A DNA stretch of 64,000 bases from Calothrix sp. PCC 7716 (lineage in GTDB: Bacteria; Cyanobacteriota; Cyanobacteriia; Cyanobacteriales; Nostocaceae). The translations under genes and the position numbers were made by a program. Every line of letters starts with the position of its first letter. The first letter of the stretch is position 1. The stretch spans positions 10,792,580-10,856,579 of the forward strand of contig NZ_AP025018.1 in NCBI RefSeq assembly GCF_019977735.1. The letters are read 5' to 3'. This document shows, piece by piece, positions 27,448 to 36,712 of the stretch. Under the pieces are notes generated by a model that saw only the letters and a program-made list of their open reading frames with translations, was not told the origin of the DNA and made no database searches.

Positions 27448-28905
27448 CTACATTAAAATACACCCACTTCGGGCAGGAAGATGTAGGGTTACTTGTTTGG
27501 TTTCTGATTCGTTATTCCATTCAAGTTCGGCGCCCCCGTATAATACGTTGTTGGGTAAAGAATGTAAGCTGCTAACATCTAAGTTTGTTTTGGAATCAGA
27601 TGTACCTGCGTTAACCGCAATAACTAGTTGTTCGTTATCCAGTGTACGAGTAAATATATATACTTCACCTTGTGCGTACAAAACTTTGTAGTCTCCAGTT
27701 CGCAAGCACGGGTACTTGTGACGAAGTGTAATTAGTTGACGATGTGTATTAAGTATTTCATTATTCCAAGCTGCTTCTAAGGGAAAACCTCGACGCGAGT
27801 CTGGGTCTAATGCTCCTAGCAATCCAACTTCATCACCATAATAAATGCTAGGGGCGCCGGGAAATGTCATTAAAAGCAGTGTACATAATTCAATACTCGG
27901 TATATCTCCACCTGCAATGGACATTAAGCGTGCAGTATCGTGACTGGCAAGTAAGTTCAACTGCGTTAATTGAATTTCCCAAGGATACAGTTCTAATAAT
28001 TCCTGGATTTTTTGAGCATATTCAGCGGCAAATAACGGAGGATAAGGTTTGTAGTCACGACTTTGTACTTGGTCGAGAATTACTCTATCTCCTGCTGCAA
28101 ATGCAATAGTCGGGCCAGCAAACAAGTAATTCATTACCCCGTCAAATTGCTTCCCGTCTAACCATTGTCGTGAATCTCCCCAAACTTCACCGACAATATA
28201 AGCATCGGGGTTAATTGCTTTTACACGGTCTCGAAATTCTTCCCAAAATCCTGGTGTCTTAATTTCAAATGGTACATCCAGGCGCCAACCATCAATACCA
28301 AATTTAACCCAATACTCAGCAATTTCCATAATGTACTCACGTACTTCTGGATTATCATGGTTAAACTCTGGTAACGCACGATTTCCACCCCAACTTCCAT
28401 AGTTAGCTGGTGCATCACCTGTATAAGGAGCAAGGGGCCAGCCTTCAATTTTAAACCAATTCACCCAAGGTGAGTGAGGGCCATTTTCTAATACGTCGTG
28501 AAAAAAGAAAAAACCACGACTCGAATGATTAAATACCCCATCTAATACAACTTTGATGTCACGTGCATGTGCAGCATCAAGTAACTCACGAAACGCTTCG
28601 TTACCACCCAACATTGGGTCTACCTGATAATAATCGTGCGTATGATAACGATGGTTACTAGCTGACTGAAAAATTGGCGTAAAGTAAATTGCATTAATCT
28701 CTAAAGACTGAATATAGTCTAATTGTTCTACAATTCCCCATAAATCACCACCTTTGTAACCTTGGAGTGTGGGCATTGCCTCCCAGTCTTCCCAGCGTGC
28801 ATCATGTAATAATCGCTTTCGAGGTTGTTTGCTTTTTGCAAAGCGGTCAGGGAATATTTGGTAGAAAACAGCGTGCTTTACCCAGTCTGGTGTTTGAATT
28901 TGCAT
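27448..28905 (-). CDS. GH13 alpha-amylase family glycosyl hydrolase
   Basis: A 485-residue cytoplasmic (no signal peptide) glycoside hydrolase of family 13, most like neopullulanase/cyclomaltodextrinase enzymes that act on short alpha-glucans. The conserved regions are DGVFNHSS (122-129), GWRLDVP with nucleophile Asp210, GEVWG with acid/base Glu240, and ASHDTARL with Asp323. The extra N-terminal carbohydrate-binding domain of classical neopullulanases is missing; the TIM barrel begins almost at once (WVKHAVFYQIFPDRF). A C-terminal beta domain closes the protein. It probably takes part in glycogen or maltodextrin turnover. Confidence 0.9.
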   Translation of the reverse strand: MQIQTPDWVKHAVFYQIFPDRFAKSKQPRKRLLHDARWEDWEAMPTLQGYKGGDLWGIVEQLDYIQSLEINAIYFTPIFQSASNHRYHTHDYYQVDPMLGGNEAFRELLDAAHARDIKVVLDGVFNHSSRGFFFFHDVLENGPHSPWVNWFKIEGWPLAPYTGDAPANYGSWGGNRALPEFNHDNPEVREYIMEIAEYWVKFGIDGWRLDVPFEIKTPGFWEEFRDRVKAINPDAYIVGEVWGDSRQWLDGKQFDGVMNYLFAGPTIAFAAGDRVILDQVQSRDYKPYPPLFAAEYAQKIQELLELYPWEIQLTQLNLLASHDTARLMSIAGGDIPSIELCTLLLMTFPGAPSIYYGDEVGLLGALDPDSRRGFPLEAAWNNEILNTHRQLITLRHKYPCLRTGDYKVLYAQGEVYIFTRTLDNEQLVIAVNAGTSDSKTNLDVSSLHSLPNNVLYGGAELEWNNESETKQVTLHLPARSGCILM

Positions 28906-29250
28906 ACATTACTTAACATGACTTTATAGCAATAGTTACAAATACACACCCCATAACGGGTCTTACTTCTGGTAGAAATAATCAAATTTCACACCAAAAA
29001 CAATTCAGAGCCTCTCCATTCGCTACAATTAATTTCCCAATCAAAATACTTTGCTGTTCAAGCTGAAAGTAAATATTTTGCTTCGGCGCCTATATAATAC
29101 TCATTTTTTCTATTTATTTTGTAATTTATGATACCAAATAACTTATTTTTACCTAAAAAGCAGATAGTTAAAATTAATCAAATCAAATAAAAAAGAAAAA
29201 GTTTCTTTATATACATTAACGTAGGTAGGCAAGAGCGCGCATGACTTTAT
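28906..29250. other. 345-bp gap with no recognised feature
   Basis: Lies between the divergent amylase and WD40 genes. AT-rich, one GGCGCC site at 29085; presumably holds both promoters, but no confident element was identified. Confidence 0.4.
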
Positions 29251-30978
29251 ATGTACATGAATTGGACTAGCTTGCTCAAATCACAACAAGTAGATTTTCT
29301 AACTAGAGTAAAAAAACCCAAGACTTATGAGGTTTCTTTACTAGAAAGTTCTGTAAAAGGTTGTCACTGTGAGATTATGGCGTTTAAAGGTGAAGCATTG
29401 ACGAAGCTTATTAAAATAGCACGTCAACAAGCTGAACTTGTCGCAAAAAATCCACCCCCAGTCCCTCCAGAATATCCAGAACCCCCAGACTGGACGATAC
29501 CTTTCCCCAGATTTTTTCAGCAACAAGCTATTGATTATTTGTTACGCGAGCAAATTGTCGAAAGGGTTATGCAAGAACGCTTGGGTAAATTGGTCAAAAA
29601 AGTGCCACATGATGTCTTGACAAGTATTGCTTTAGATGATGAAGGAAATTTGAGGAATGAAAGTAAGTTTTGTTACTCACTCTTTAATAATCCTAAATTT
29701 AGTATTCAAGTGCATGTAGCAGATGGTGAGAGTTTTAACGGCATTAAAAAAGATAAAATTAAGTGGACTGTTACACAAGATGATTTAAAAAGCGACTTAT
29801 TAATTTTTCTATGTTTGTTTTATCCATTTACTGGTAAACATGGAGACGAAAGACAAGTTGTAATTGCCGGGTTTTTACCAACAGATTTACTAGAATCTAG
29901 TGACCCTAAAATAACTGTGGTTCCAAGTAAATTATTATATTCGGGTGGTTTGAATTGGTATTTAGACTCATTCACTACTAACGAGGATGACATTGATGTT
30001 GACGAAGAAATAATCTTAGCTGAGACTATTCAAATTGCATCAGACCATATTACTGGTGACTGGGAATACTGGCAAACTTTACGTGGTCATACACGAGGCA
30101 TTAATTGTTTGGCTTTTAGTCCTGGTAATAAAAATAAGGCGCCATTACTTGCAAGTGGTAGTCGGGGTGAAACCAAATTATGGGATTTAAATAAAGGTGA
30201 GTTAATTTGTACTTTTTCTGAGCTACCTTGGAGTAAATCTGGACTAGTTGATGAAATCAATGCACTAGCATTTAGTCCAGATGGACAAATTTTAGTAAGT
30301 GGTGGCGCCGACTCTACAATTAAAATATGGCATGTAGGCGCCAGAGATTTAATAGATATTTTGCATAAGCATAATGGTATGGTACGGGGAGTAGCTTGCA
30401 GTCCTGATAATAGGATGATATTTACAGGCGGTGATGATAGAAGAATTTTATATTGGGATTTACAGTCGCGAAAAGTACACAGTTCGTTTTCACTTGATGA
30501 TACAAATGCTCATGCACTTGTATTAAGTCAAGATGGAAAAACTCTCGTGACAGGAAGTTATCGTAAAATTAAAATTTGGCGCCTAGAGGGAGAAGAAACA
30601 CTACTACAAAATTCATTCAGCGCGCATTCGCATATAGTTAGTTGCTTATGCTTAAGTAATGATAGCAAAATACTAATAAGTGGTAGTCGCGACCAAAGTA
30701 TAAAAGTATGGAATTTAGAAACAAATGAACAAATTAGAATTTTAAAAGGACATAGTGAAGGAGTTTGTGCTATTGCCCTTAGTCCTGACGGTGAAATTAT
30801 AGCTAGTGGGAGTGCAGACAAAACCATTAAACTGTGGCATTTAGACAGTGGGGAGTTATTAGCAACATTTATTGGTCATACTAATAGTGTAACTGGGTTA
30901 ACATTTACGACATCAGGAGAAATACTAGTAAGCGCAAGCTTAGATAAAACAATTAAAATTTGGCAACGAGCATCGTAG
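29251..30978 (+). CDS. WD40 repeat protein with unknown N-terminal domain
   Basis: A 575-residue protein. Residues 1-275 form an unrecognised domain, with a Pro-rich stretch near 70-80 (PPPVPPEYPEPP), a helical segment and a beta-rich region with acidic residues. Residues 276-575 hold seven WD40 repeats (LRGHTRGINCLAFSP, then further GH...IKIW units), enough for one propeller. The start is uncertain: Met1, Met3 and Met43 are all possible and no strong ribosome site is seen. It is probably a protein-interaction scaffold; its partner is unknown. It is not a STAND ATPase, as no P-loop is present. Confidence 0.75.
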   Translation: MYMNWTSLLKSQQVDFLTRVKKPKTYEVSLLESSVKGCHCEIMAFKGEALTKLIKIARQQAELVAKNPPPVPPEYPEPPDWTIPFPRFFQQQAIDYLLREQIVERVMQERLGKLVKKVPHDVLTSIALDDEGNLRNESKFCYSLFNNPKFSIQVHVADGESFNGIKKDKIKWTVTQDDLKSDLLIFLCLFYPFTGKHGDERQVVIAGFLPTDLLESSDPKITVVPSKLLYSGGLNWYLDSFTTNEDDIDVDEEIILAETIQIASDHITGDWEYWQTLRGHTRGINCLAFSPGNKNKAPLLASGSRGETKLWDLNKGELICTFSELPWSKSGLVDEINALAFSPDGQILVSGGADSTIKIWHVGARDLIDILHKHNGMVRGVACSPDNRMIFTGGDDRRILYWDLQSRKVHSSFSLDDTNAHALVLSQDGKTLVTGSYRKIKIWRLEGEETLLQNSFSAHSHIVSCLCLSNDSKILISGSRDQSIKVWNLETNEQIRILKGHSEGVCAIALSPDGEIIASGSADKTIKLWHLDSGELLATFIGHTNSVTGLTFTTSGEILVSASLDKTIKIWQRAS

Positions 30979-31028
30979 CACTTCAGTGCTTGTAAAGTGC
31001 TTGTAAAGTGCTTTCCATTTGAGAAGCA

Positions 31029-32196
31029 CTAACATTTCACAGGAATTCTAATTATAAACTCAGTACCTTGCCCCAATTGAGAATTAATTGCAATACTCCC
31101 ACCATGCCTTTCTACAATAATTTGCCGCACAATAGCCATTCCCAACCCCGTTCCTTTACCAACTTCCTTCGTCGTAAATAAATAATCAAATATTTTCTGT
31201 TGAACTTCCGGCGCCATACCGATACCATTATCTTTAATATAAATCAAAACAGACTTACTATCAGCAGATAATTCAGTTTTTATATTAATATAGTTAAGAT
31301 TAGCCGTAATATCTTGGTAACTGCGACCAATATTACCTTCTTCTAATGCATCTATAGCATTTGCTAAAATATTCATAAATACCTGATTCAATTGACCAGC
31401 ACAACACTCAATACAAGGTATTTGACCGTATTGAGTAATAACTTGAATTTCCGGTCTAGCATCCGAAGCTTTCAGACGATGTCTAAGAATTAAAATAGTA
31501 CTATCAATACCTGCATGAATATCTACGTCAGTAGAAAAATTATTGTCAGACCGAGAAAAAGTTCTTAAACTTTTACTAATATCCTCAATACGATGAATAC
31601 CCACCTGCATAGACTGAATAATTTTGGGTAAATCTTCGCGCAAGTAATCAAGCTCAATCTCCTCCAGTTGATTTTGAAGTTCAACAACAGGTTGAGGATA
31701 GTAATGCTGATAAGAATCAACTAATCTTAATAAATCTTTAATATAAGTTTCTGCATGAAAGATATTATTGCGAATAAAACCAACAGGGTTATTAATTTCG
31801 TGAGCTACACCCGCAACAAGTTGTCCGAGTGCGGACATTTTTTCACTCTGAATAAGTTTAAGTTGTGATGCTTGGAGTTCAGATGCTTTTTGAGAAACTT
31901 GATATTCAAGGTTTTGAGTTAAGCGACGCAGTTGTAAGTGTGTTTTGACCCTTGCTAATACTTCCTTTTCTTGAAATGGTTTAGTAATATAATCTACGGC
32001 GCCTAATTCCAGAGCTTGAACTTTACTATCAGTATCAGACAAAGCGGTCATAAATATTACCGGAATATCCGAAGTTTTGGAATTAACTTTAAGGCGCCTG
32101 CAAGTTTCAAAACCATCAATACCAGGCATCATCACATCAAGTAAAATCACATCAGGCAACCTGCGCTCAAGTTGTTGCAACGCACGTTCACCACTA
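31029..32196 (-). pseudogene. REC-histidine kinase, C-terminal part, split by IS630 element
   Basis: This is the 3' part of a response-regulator/histidine-kinase gene whose first 33 codons now lie beyond the insertion (33525-33622). What remains encodes most of the receiver (phospho-acceptor Asp in VILLDVMMPGIDGF), a coiled coil, a HisKA-like segment with VAGVAHEINNP, and a HATPase domain (NAIDALEEGN, GLGMAIVRQI). Translation from an ATG inside the IS end (32225) could make a receiver lacking its first strand and acidic pocket. It is a paralogue of 36713-38005. The kinase half might still be expressed. Confidence 0.85.
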
Positions 32197-33522
32197 GTAC
32201 ACAACGGCGGAAATAAATTGACCACTGTTATGGTAAATTAAGCAATAAGCTTTTTTAAGCTGTTTTAGTAAACATAGTAGGAGTCAGGGTGTGACAGGAT
32301 TAGCTCCAAAACCATTAAATTTAAACGATTTTGAACGTTTGGAACTCCAACAGTTGGTAAATCGTCATAGCACGCCGCAGCAACTAGCAATGCGAGCAAG
32401 AATCATTTTATTGGCATCAGAAGGTAAAAATCATCGGGAAATCGGTCGAATCTTGGATATTAGTCGGCATACAGCTTGTTTATGGCGAGAGCGATGGTTT
32501 TTAACATCTGGAAGTGACTTAACAATAACTCAACGATTACAAGACTCTGAGCGTGTAGGTGCCCCAGCTAAATTTAGTATGGAACAAGTTTTAGGATTAT
32601 TTACGCTTGCATGTTCACCCCCTGAAGACTATGGACGACCGATAAGTCATTGGACAGCGCGAGAACTAGCAGACGAAATTATGAAACAAGGAATTATTGA
32701 AAGCATATCTGTTCGACATGTAGGAAGATTATTAGAAGAAGCAGAACTTAAGCCCCACCAGAGTCGCTACTGGTTAACCCCCCCCTCTGGACGAAGAATT
32801 TGATGAAAAACTTGAAGATATTACTGGCTTATATATCAGTGCAATCGAACGTCACGAAAACGGTGAGCGCACAGTATCGATAGATGAAATGACTGGTATT
32901 CAAGCAACTGAGCGTATAGAAAAAGACTTAGCGATACGACCGGGTAAAGTTGAAAGAAGAGAGTTTGAGTACGTTCGTCATGGTACACAAAGTTTAATAG
33001 CTAGTTTTGATATTGCCACTGGTCAAATTATTGAACCAAGCTGTGGAGATACCAGAACAGAAGAGGATTTTGCTGAACATATTCGTAAAGTTATTGAAAG
33101 CGACCCCAATGCTCCTAAATGGCACTTAATTATGGATTGTCTTAACACTCATCAGTCTGAATCACTCGTTCGTTTAATTGCAGAAAAAGAGGGTTTAAAT
33201 CTCGACTTAGGTATTAAAGGAGAAAGCGGTGTACTCAAATCTATGAAATCTCGTGCGGAATTTTTAAAAAATCCCGACCATCGAATTGTCTTCCATTATA
33301 CACCAAAGCATTCTTCTTGGCTCAATCAAATTGAAATTTGGTTCAGTATTTTAGTTCGTAAATTACTCAAGCGTGCTAGCTTCAAAAGCAAAGCTGACCT
33401 CAAAACCCGAATTCTTGAATTTATTGATTACTTTAATAAAACAATGGCTAAACCTTTTAAGTGGACATATAAGGGTAAAGCATTAGCTATTTAATGGTTG
33501 TTTTATTTCCGCCGTTATGTAC
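32197..33522 (+). mobile_element. IS630-family insertion sequence, 1326 bp
   Basis: The ends are defined by terminal inverted repeats GTACACAACGGCGGAAATAA at 32197 and, inverted from 33522, GTACATAACGGCGGAAATAA. It is flanked by duplicated TA (32195-32196 and 33523-33524), as expected of IS630/Tc1/mariner transposition. Removing the element plus one TA restores an uninterrupted kinase reading frame. It contains no GGCGCC site, in contrast to the surrounding chromosome, so the insertion is recent. Confidence 0.92.
32291..33494 (+). pseudogene. IS630 family transposase, frameshifted at a C8 run
   Basis: The first frame (32291-32803, GTG start) encodes 170 residues with the N-terminal HTH (MRARIILLASEGKNHREIGRILDIS). 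The second runs from the C-tract through 33494 and carries the DDE catalytic residues: SIDEM, IMDCLNTH and NQIEIWF, plus HYTPKHSSWLNQ. The shift falls in a run of eight C residues at about 32778-32785; seven would join the frames (WLTPPLDEEFDE). It may be an inactivating indel, a sequencing error, or a programmed slippage site of the kind known in some IS630 elements. Confidence 0.8.
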
Positions 33523-33524
33523 TA

Positions 33525-33622
33525 GTTGCAATTGCCACATCAAAACCAGCATCGCTCAAAGCTTCCGAAATAACATCTAAATTAGTCGGAGTATCATCAA
33601 CAATCAAAATTAATCCAATCAT
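33525..33622 (-). pseudogene. N-terminal fragment of the IS-split REC-histidine kinase
   Basis: Starting at the ATG at 33622 it encodes MIGLILIVDDTPTNLDVIS and on to VAIATS, the first beta strand, acidic pair (DD) and helix 1 of a receiver domain. The frame then hits the IS630 end. Joined through the single TA to the part ending at 32196 it reads ...IATSGERALQQL... in frame, giving an ancestral protein of about 421 residues. Confidence 0.85.
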
Positions 33623-33627
33623 ATTAA

Positions 33628-33680
33628 AAGAGTTAGGAGTTAGGAGTTAGGAGTAGGGTGGGCACTGCCCACCTTACAAG
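33628..33680. repeat. STRR heptamer repeats with GGGCACTGCCC palindrome
   Basis: Three to four GTTAGGA units at each side of a GGTGGGCACTGCCCACC palindrome (33654-33670). It sits between the split kinase and the hybrid kinase, which are on the same strand. The same palindrome type occurs at 1429-1445, 10124-10142 and 54388-54404. Confidence 0.6.
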
Positions 33681-36323
33681 TTAGGAGTTAAATATATCAA
33701 TATGTTCTTGAAGCAAATTTTCGATTTGTTCAGTTTGGAATTGTTTAGAAAGCTGAATAATTTGATTAGTAAATAACAAATAATCTGGATTCTTACCAAT
33801 TTCTTCAGCAGCTTCGGCTAATTTTTTTAATCGACCTTCTTGAGCGAGTTCGAGTAAAACTTCTAAATCTGCCTTTGGTGGCGCCACTAATGTATTAGCT
33901 TCAGTATTTATTAATGATGTCTCAGCTTCTTCATACTTCCAAGTGAAACCAAGATAACGTGCCAGCAAATCATATAATTCAGTAGCTTCTAGAGGTTTAG
34001 GTAGAAAATCATTACCTCCAGCTTCTAAACTCATCCTTTGGTCAAGTTGTGCTACCGATGCTGAAGATACAATTACAATAAAATCTTTTAAATCTTCTGA
34101 AGCACGTAACTTAGAAAGCATCTCAAAACCATCCATTACAGGCATTGATAAATCTGTAATTACCAAATCTGGTTTAAACGAGCGTATTTTTTCCAAACCA
34201 TCCTGCCCGTCTACCGCTTCAACCATATCAAAACCAAGTGGTTGTAATAAATTCACAACCACCGCACGGTTTTCCCAACGGTCATCTACTATTAATATTT
34301 GGCGCCTATCACCTTCGTAACCAATAATATTCCCGGCCACAGCAGCTTGCATTTTTGCCCAATCTTCAGCAACAGGTAACTTAATATCAAAGAAAAAGTC
34401 ACTACCAACACCTAGCTGACTTTTAACTTGAATTTTTCCACCCATTAACTCCACAATCTGTTGACTAATAGCTAATCCTAACCCTGTACCTTCAGATTTA
34501 CGCTTTTGTTCACCAACTTGCTCAAAGGCTTGGAATAGTTTATTTACATCTTCAACTGCAATACCCACACCAGTATCTTCAATTTGGAAATGAATAGTAT
34601 AATTAGAAGATTCACTATTAATAACTTCAGCTTTAAAGGTTACACTTCCTTGGTCAGTGAATTTAATCGCATTACCTAAAAGGTTTATTAAAACTTGGCG
34701 TAAACGTTTCTCATCAATTTCTACACCTTCTGGTAAATTTGCACTTGGTTGATAATTAAAATCAATCCCTTTTTGCTCTGCGCGAATACGACAAATTTCA
34801 ACTACTCCTTGTAGAAACGAAGGAAAGTGTACTGGTTTGAGTGCAAGTTCTAATTTACGTGCTTCAATTTTAGAAAGGTCAAGAATATCATTAATTAAAG
34901 TCAGCAAATGCGAACCGCATTGATAAATAATATCTATACCGTGTTTTTCTTTCTCTGGTAAAGCTCTTGAGCGCTCTAAAATTTGAGCATAACCAAGAAT
35001 ACCATTGAGAGGAGTACGAAGTTCATGACTCATGTTTGCCAAAAAGTCGCTTTTAGCTTGGTTAGCGCTATCTGCTAATACTTTAGCTTCTTTTAGTTCT
35101 AAAGTACGTTCTTCAACACGTTGTTCAAGTTTTTCAAAAGACGTTTGTAGCTGTGCTGTCATTTGTTGAAACGACTGTTGTAATATATCGAGTTCATCCC
35201 CTTTGTTTAAAAATGCTTCGTTTTGATGGTCAGTTATAGTTTTAGAATTACACTCATTAAGAATAGGCTTTAAACGTTGATTTAGGCGCCGAACAAATAA
35301 AGTTACTACTAATGCCAGCACAACACCAGCACCTAACGCACCTCCAATAGTAATAGAAAGCACTGGAGCGAGTACTACAGACCTTGGTACAGCAGCTAAC
35401 ATTAACCAATCTGTTCCTTTGATGCGACGATAAGCCCAGTACACACTACCTGATTCTAAAAGCCCAGTTTCTTTGGTACCAATTTGCTGCCAAATAGCAT
35501 TTAAGTCGGGGATATCTTTATAAGTAGATAATTGCTTTGCTTTTTGGGGGTTGGGTGGATAAGCTAGTATGTTGCCTTTTTTACTTAGAATTGTAAAATA
35601 ACCATTTCCCCAAGTGACAGGTGCTTTAACACTTTCAGTTAGTGCTGTCACGTTGACATCGGGACCAAAGTAAGAAATTAGATTATTTTGGTCATCGTAG
35701 ACAGGAAGTGCGTAAGTGGTAATTGTAATTCCACTCCATTGGTAAGGTTCTAGCCAAATAGGTTTTCTTGCTTCTACTGGAAGTTTGTAATAATCTTGCT
35801 GCGTATAATCTTCTAAAGATGCTACATCTACATAGCGAATACCTGTAAATGGAGGTGGTAGAGCTTCACCAATTTGATTAGGAATATTTGTGTCAATAAA
35901 AAAATAAGGCAAATATAATTTACGACTAGGAATAAGTTTATACGGCGCCTGAGCAACTCCGAGACCCGTAGTTAAGGGTGGACGAAGCAGAAAATTTTCT
36001 AGTGATAACAACCGATAAGCTTCTGCGTCTTGGATACCCAAACGGTGCATAGTCCTAACTGCTGCTGCTAAACTCATTGCTGACTGTTCAGCTTTTGCTA
36101 ACTCAACTTCGACTGTCTTAACTTGCGTACTTAAATTTCCTTGAATTTCATCTTTTGCATACCTTTCTAGTGTTTGATAGAAAAAGTAAGACATGCTACC
36201 CAAGCCAACTAAAGCCCCACTAAGTACATAGAAGAATAATCTAGAACCAATAGATTTACGGAGTGGGTTAAGATATTTTGGCGCCGAATTTAGAATTGCC
36301 TTGGTGTCAGAGGTTATAGTCAT
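33681..36323 (-). CDS. membrane hybrid histidine kinase (Cache-HAMP-HisKA-HATPase-REC)
   Basis: An 880-residue sensor kinase. TM1 is at about 27-48, an extracytoplasmic Cache-like sensor covers about 50-315 (with GIRYVDVASLEDYTQQDYY and PVYDDQNNLISYFGPDV), TM2 is at about 320-344, followed by HAMP and a coiled coil. HisKA has SHELRTPLNGIL (His433); the HATPase domain has GTGLGLAISQQIVELMGG; the receiver has VITDLSMPVMDGF. A helical tail of about 90 residues ends the protein. Relics of a related tail and kinase core occur upstream (36390-36660, 38183-38690), so this array arose by duplication. It is 58 bp upstream of the split REC-kinase, its likely operon partner. Confidence 0.9.
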   Translation of the reverse strand: MTITSDTKAILNSAPKYLNPLRKSIGSRLFFYVLSGALVGLGSMSYFFYQTLERYAKDEIQGNLSTQVKTVEVELAKAEQSAMSLAAAVRTMHRLGIQDAEAYRLLSLENFLLRPPLTTGLGVAQAPYKLIPSRKLYLPYFFIDTNIPNQIGEALPPPFTGIRYVDVASLEDYTQQDYYKLPVEARKPIWLEPYQWSGITITTYALPVYDDQNNLISYFGPDVNVTALTESVKAPVTWGNGYFTILSKKGNILAYPPNPQKAKQLSTYKDIPDLNAIWQQIGTKETGLLESGSVYWAYRRIKGTDWLMLAAVPRSVVLAPVLSITIGGALGAGVVLALVVTLFVRRLNQRLKPILNECNSKTITDHQNEAFLNKGDELDILQQSFQQMTAQLQTSFEKLEQRVEERTLELKEAKVLADSANQAKSDFLANMSHELRTPLNGILGYAQILERSRALPEKEKHGIDIIYQCGSHLLTLINDILDLSKIEARKLELALKPVHFPSFLQGVVEICRIRAEQKGIDFNYQPSANLPEGVEIDEKRLRQVLINLLGNAIKFTDQGSVTFKAEVINSESSNYTIHFQIEDTGVGIAVEDVNKLFQAFEQVGEQKRKSEGTGLGLAISQQIVELMGGKIQVKSQLGVGSDFFFDIKLPVAEDWAKMQAAVAGNIIGYEGDRRQILIVDDRWENRAVVVNLLQPLGFDMVEAVDGQDGLEKIRSFKPDLVITDLSMPVMDGFEMLSKLRASEDLKDFIVIVSSASVAQLDQRMSLEAGGNDFLPKPLEATELYDLLARYLGFTWKYEEAETSLINTEANTLVAPPKADLEVLLELAQEGRLKKLAEAAEEIGKNPDYLLFTNQIIQLSKQFQTEQIENLLQEHIDIFNS

Positions 36324-36389
36324 AGCAGTCAGGCTATATGAAGTCTTTGTTTATAGCTTGCCCACAAAAGTAATAACGATAACATTTAA

Positions 36390-36660
36390 GCAAAACTTTT
36401 CTCGTTACCTAGTTCTTGTTGAATTAAGTCTTCAATTTTTTCAGTTTGGAAATCTTTGACAAATTGAGCTATTTTTTGAGAAAATAGCTGTATTCTAGAT
36501 TTTTCTGCACAATGGCTTCGCAAGCTTCCGCTAATTTCTTCAACCTATCTTCTTGGGCTTCGAGTAAATTTCCGAGTAAAATTTCTAAATCTTCTTTCGG
36601 TGGCGCCAGTAACTCTGTGTTAGATGCAGCAATTAACCTGCTAGATTAAAACATTGACCC
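36390..36660 (-). pseudogene. relic of a hybrid kinase C-terminal tail
   Basis: The minus strand translates, with one frame break, into a sequence matching the tail of the adjacent 880-residue kinase: LLAPPKEDLEILLGNL...DRLKKLAEACEAI, then after a stop QFVKDFQTEKIEDLIQQEL. The active gene has LVAPPKADLEVLLELAQEGRLKKLAEAAEEI and FQTEQIENLLQEH. No intact upstream part exists here, so it is a decayed duplicate. It fills most of the 389-bp gap 36324-36712. Confidence 0.7.
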
Positions 36661-36712
36661 CAAATGCTCTGCAAAGGACATAAGGATTTTGCATAGAAAC
36701 CCGGTTTCTTAA

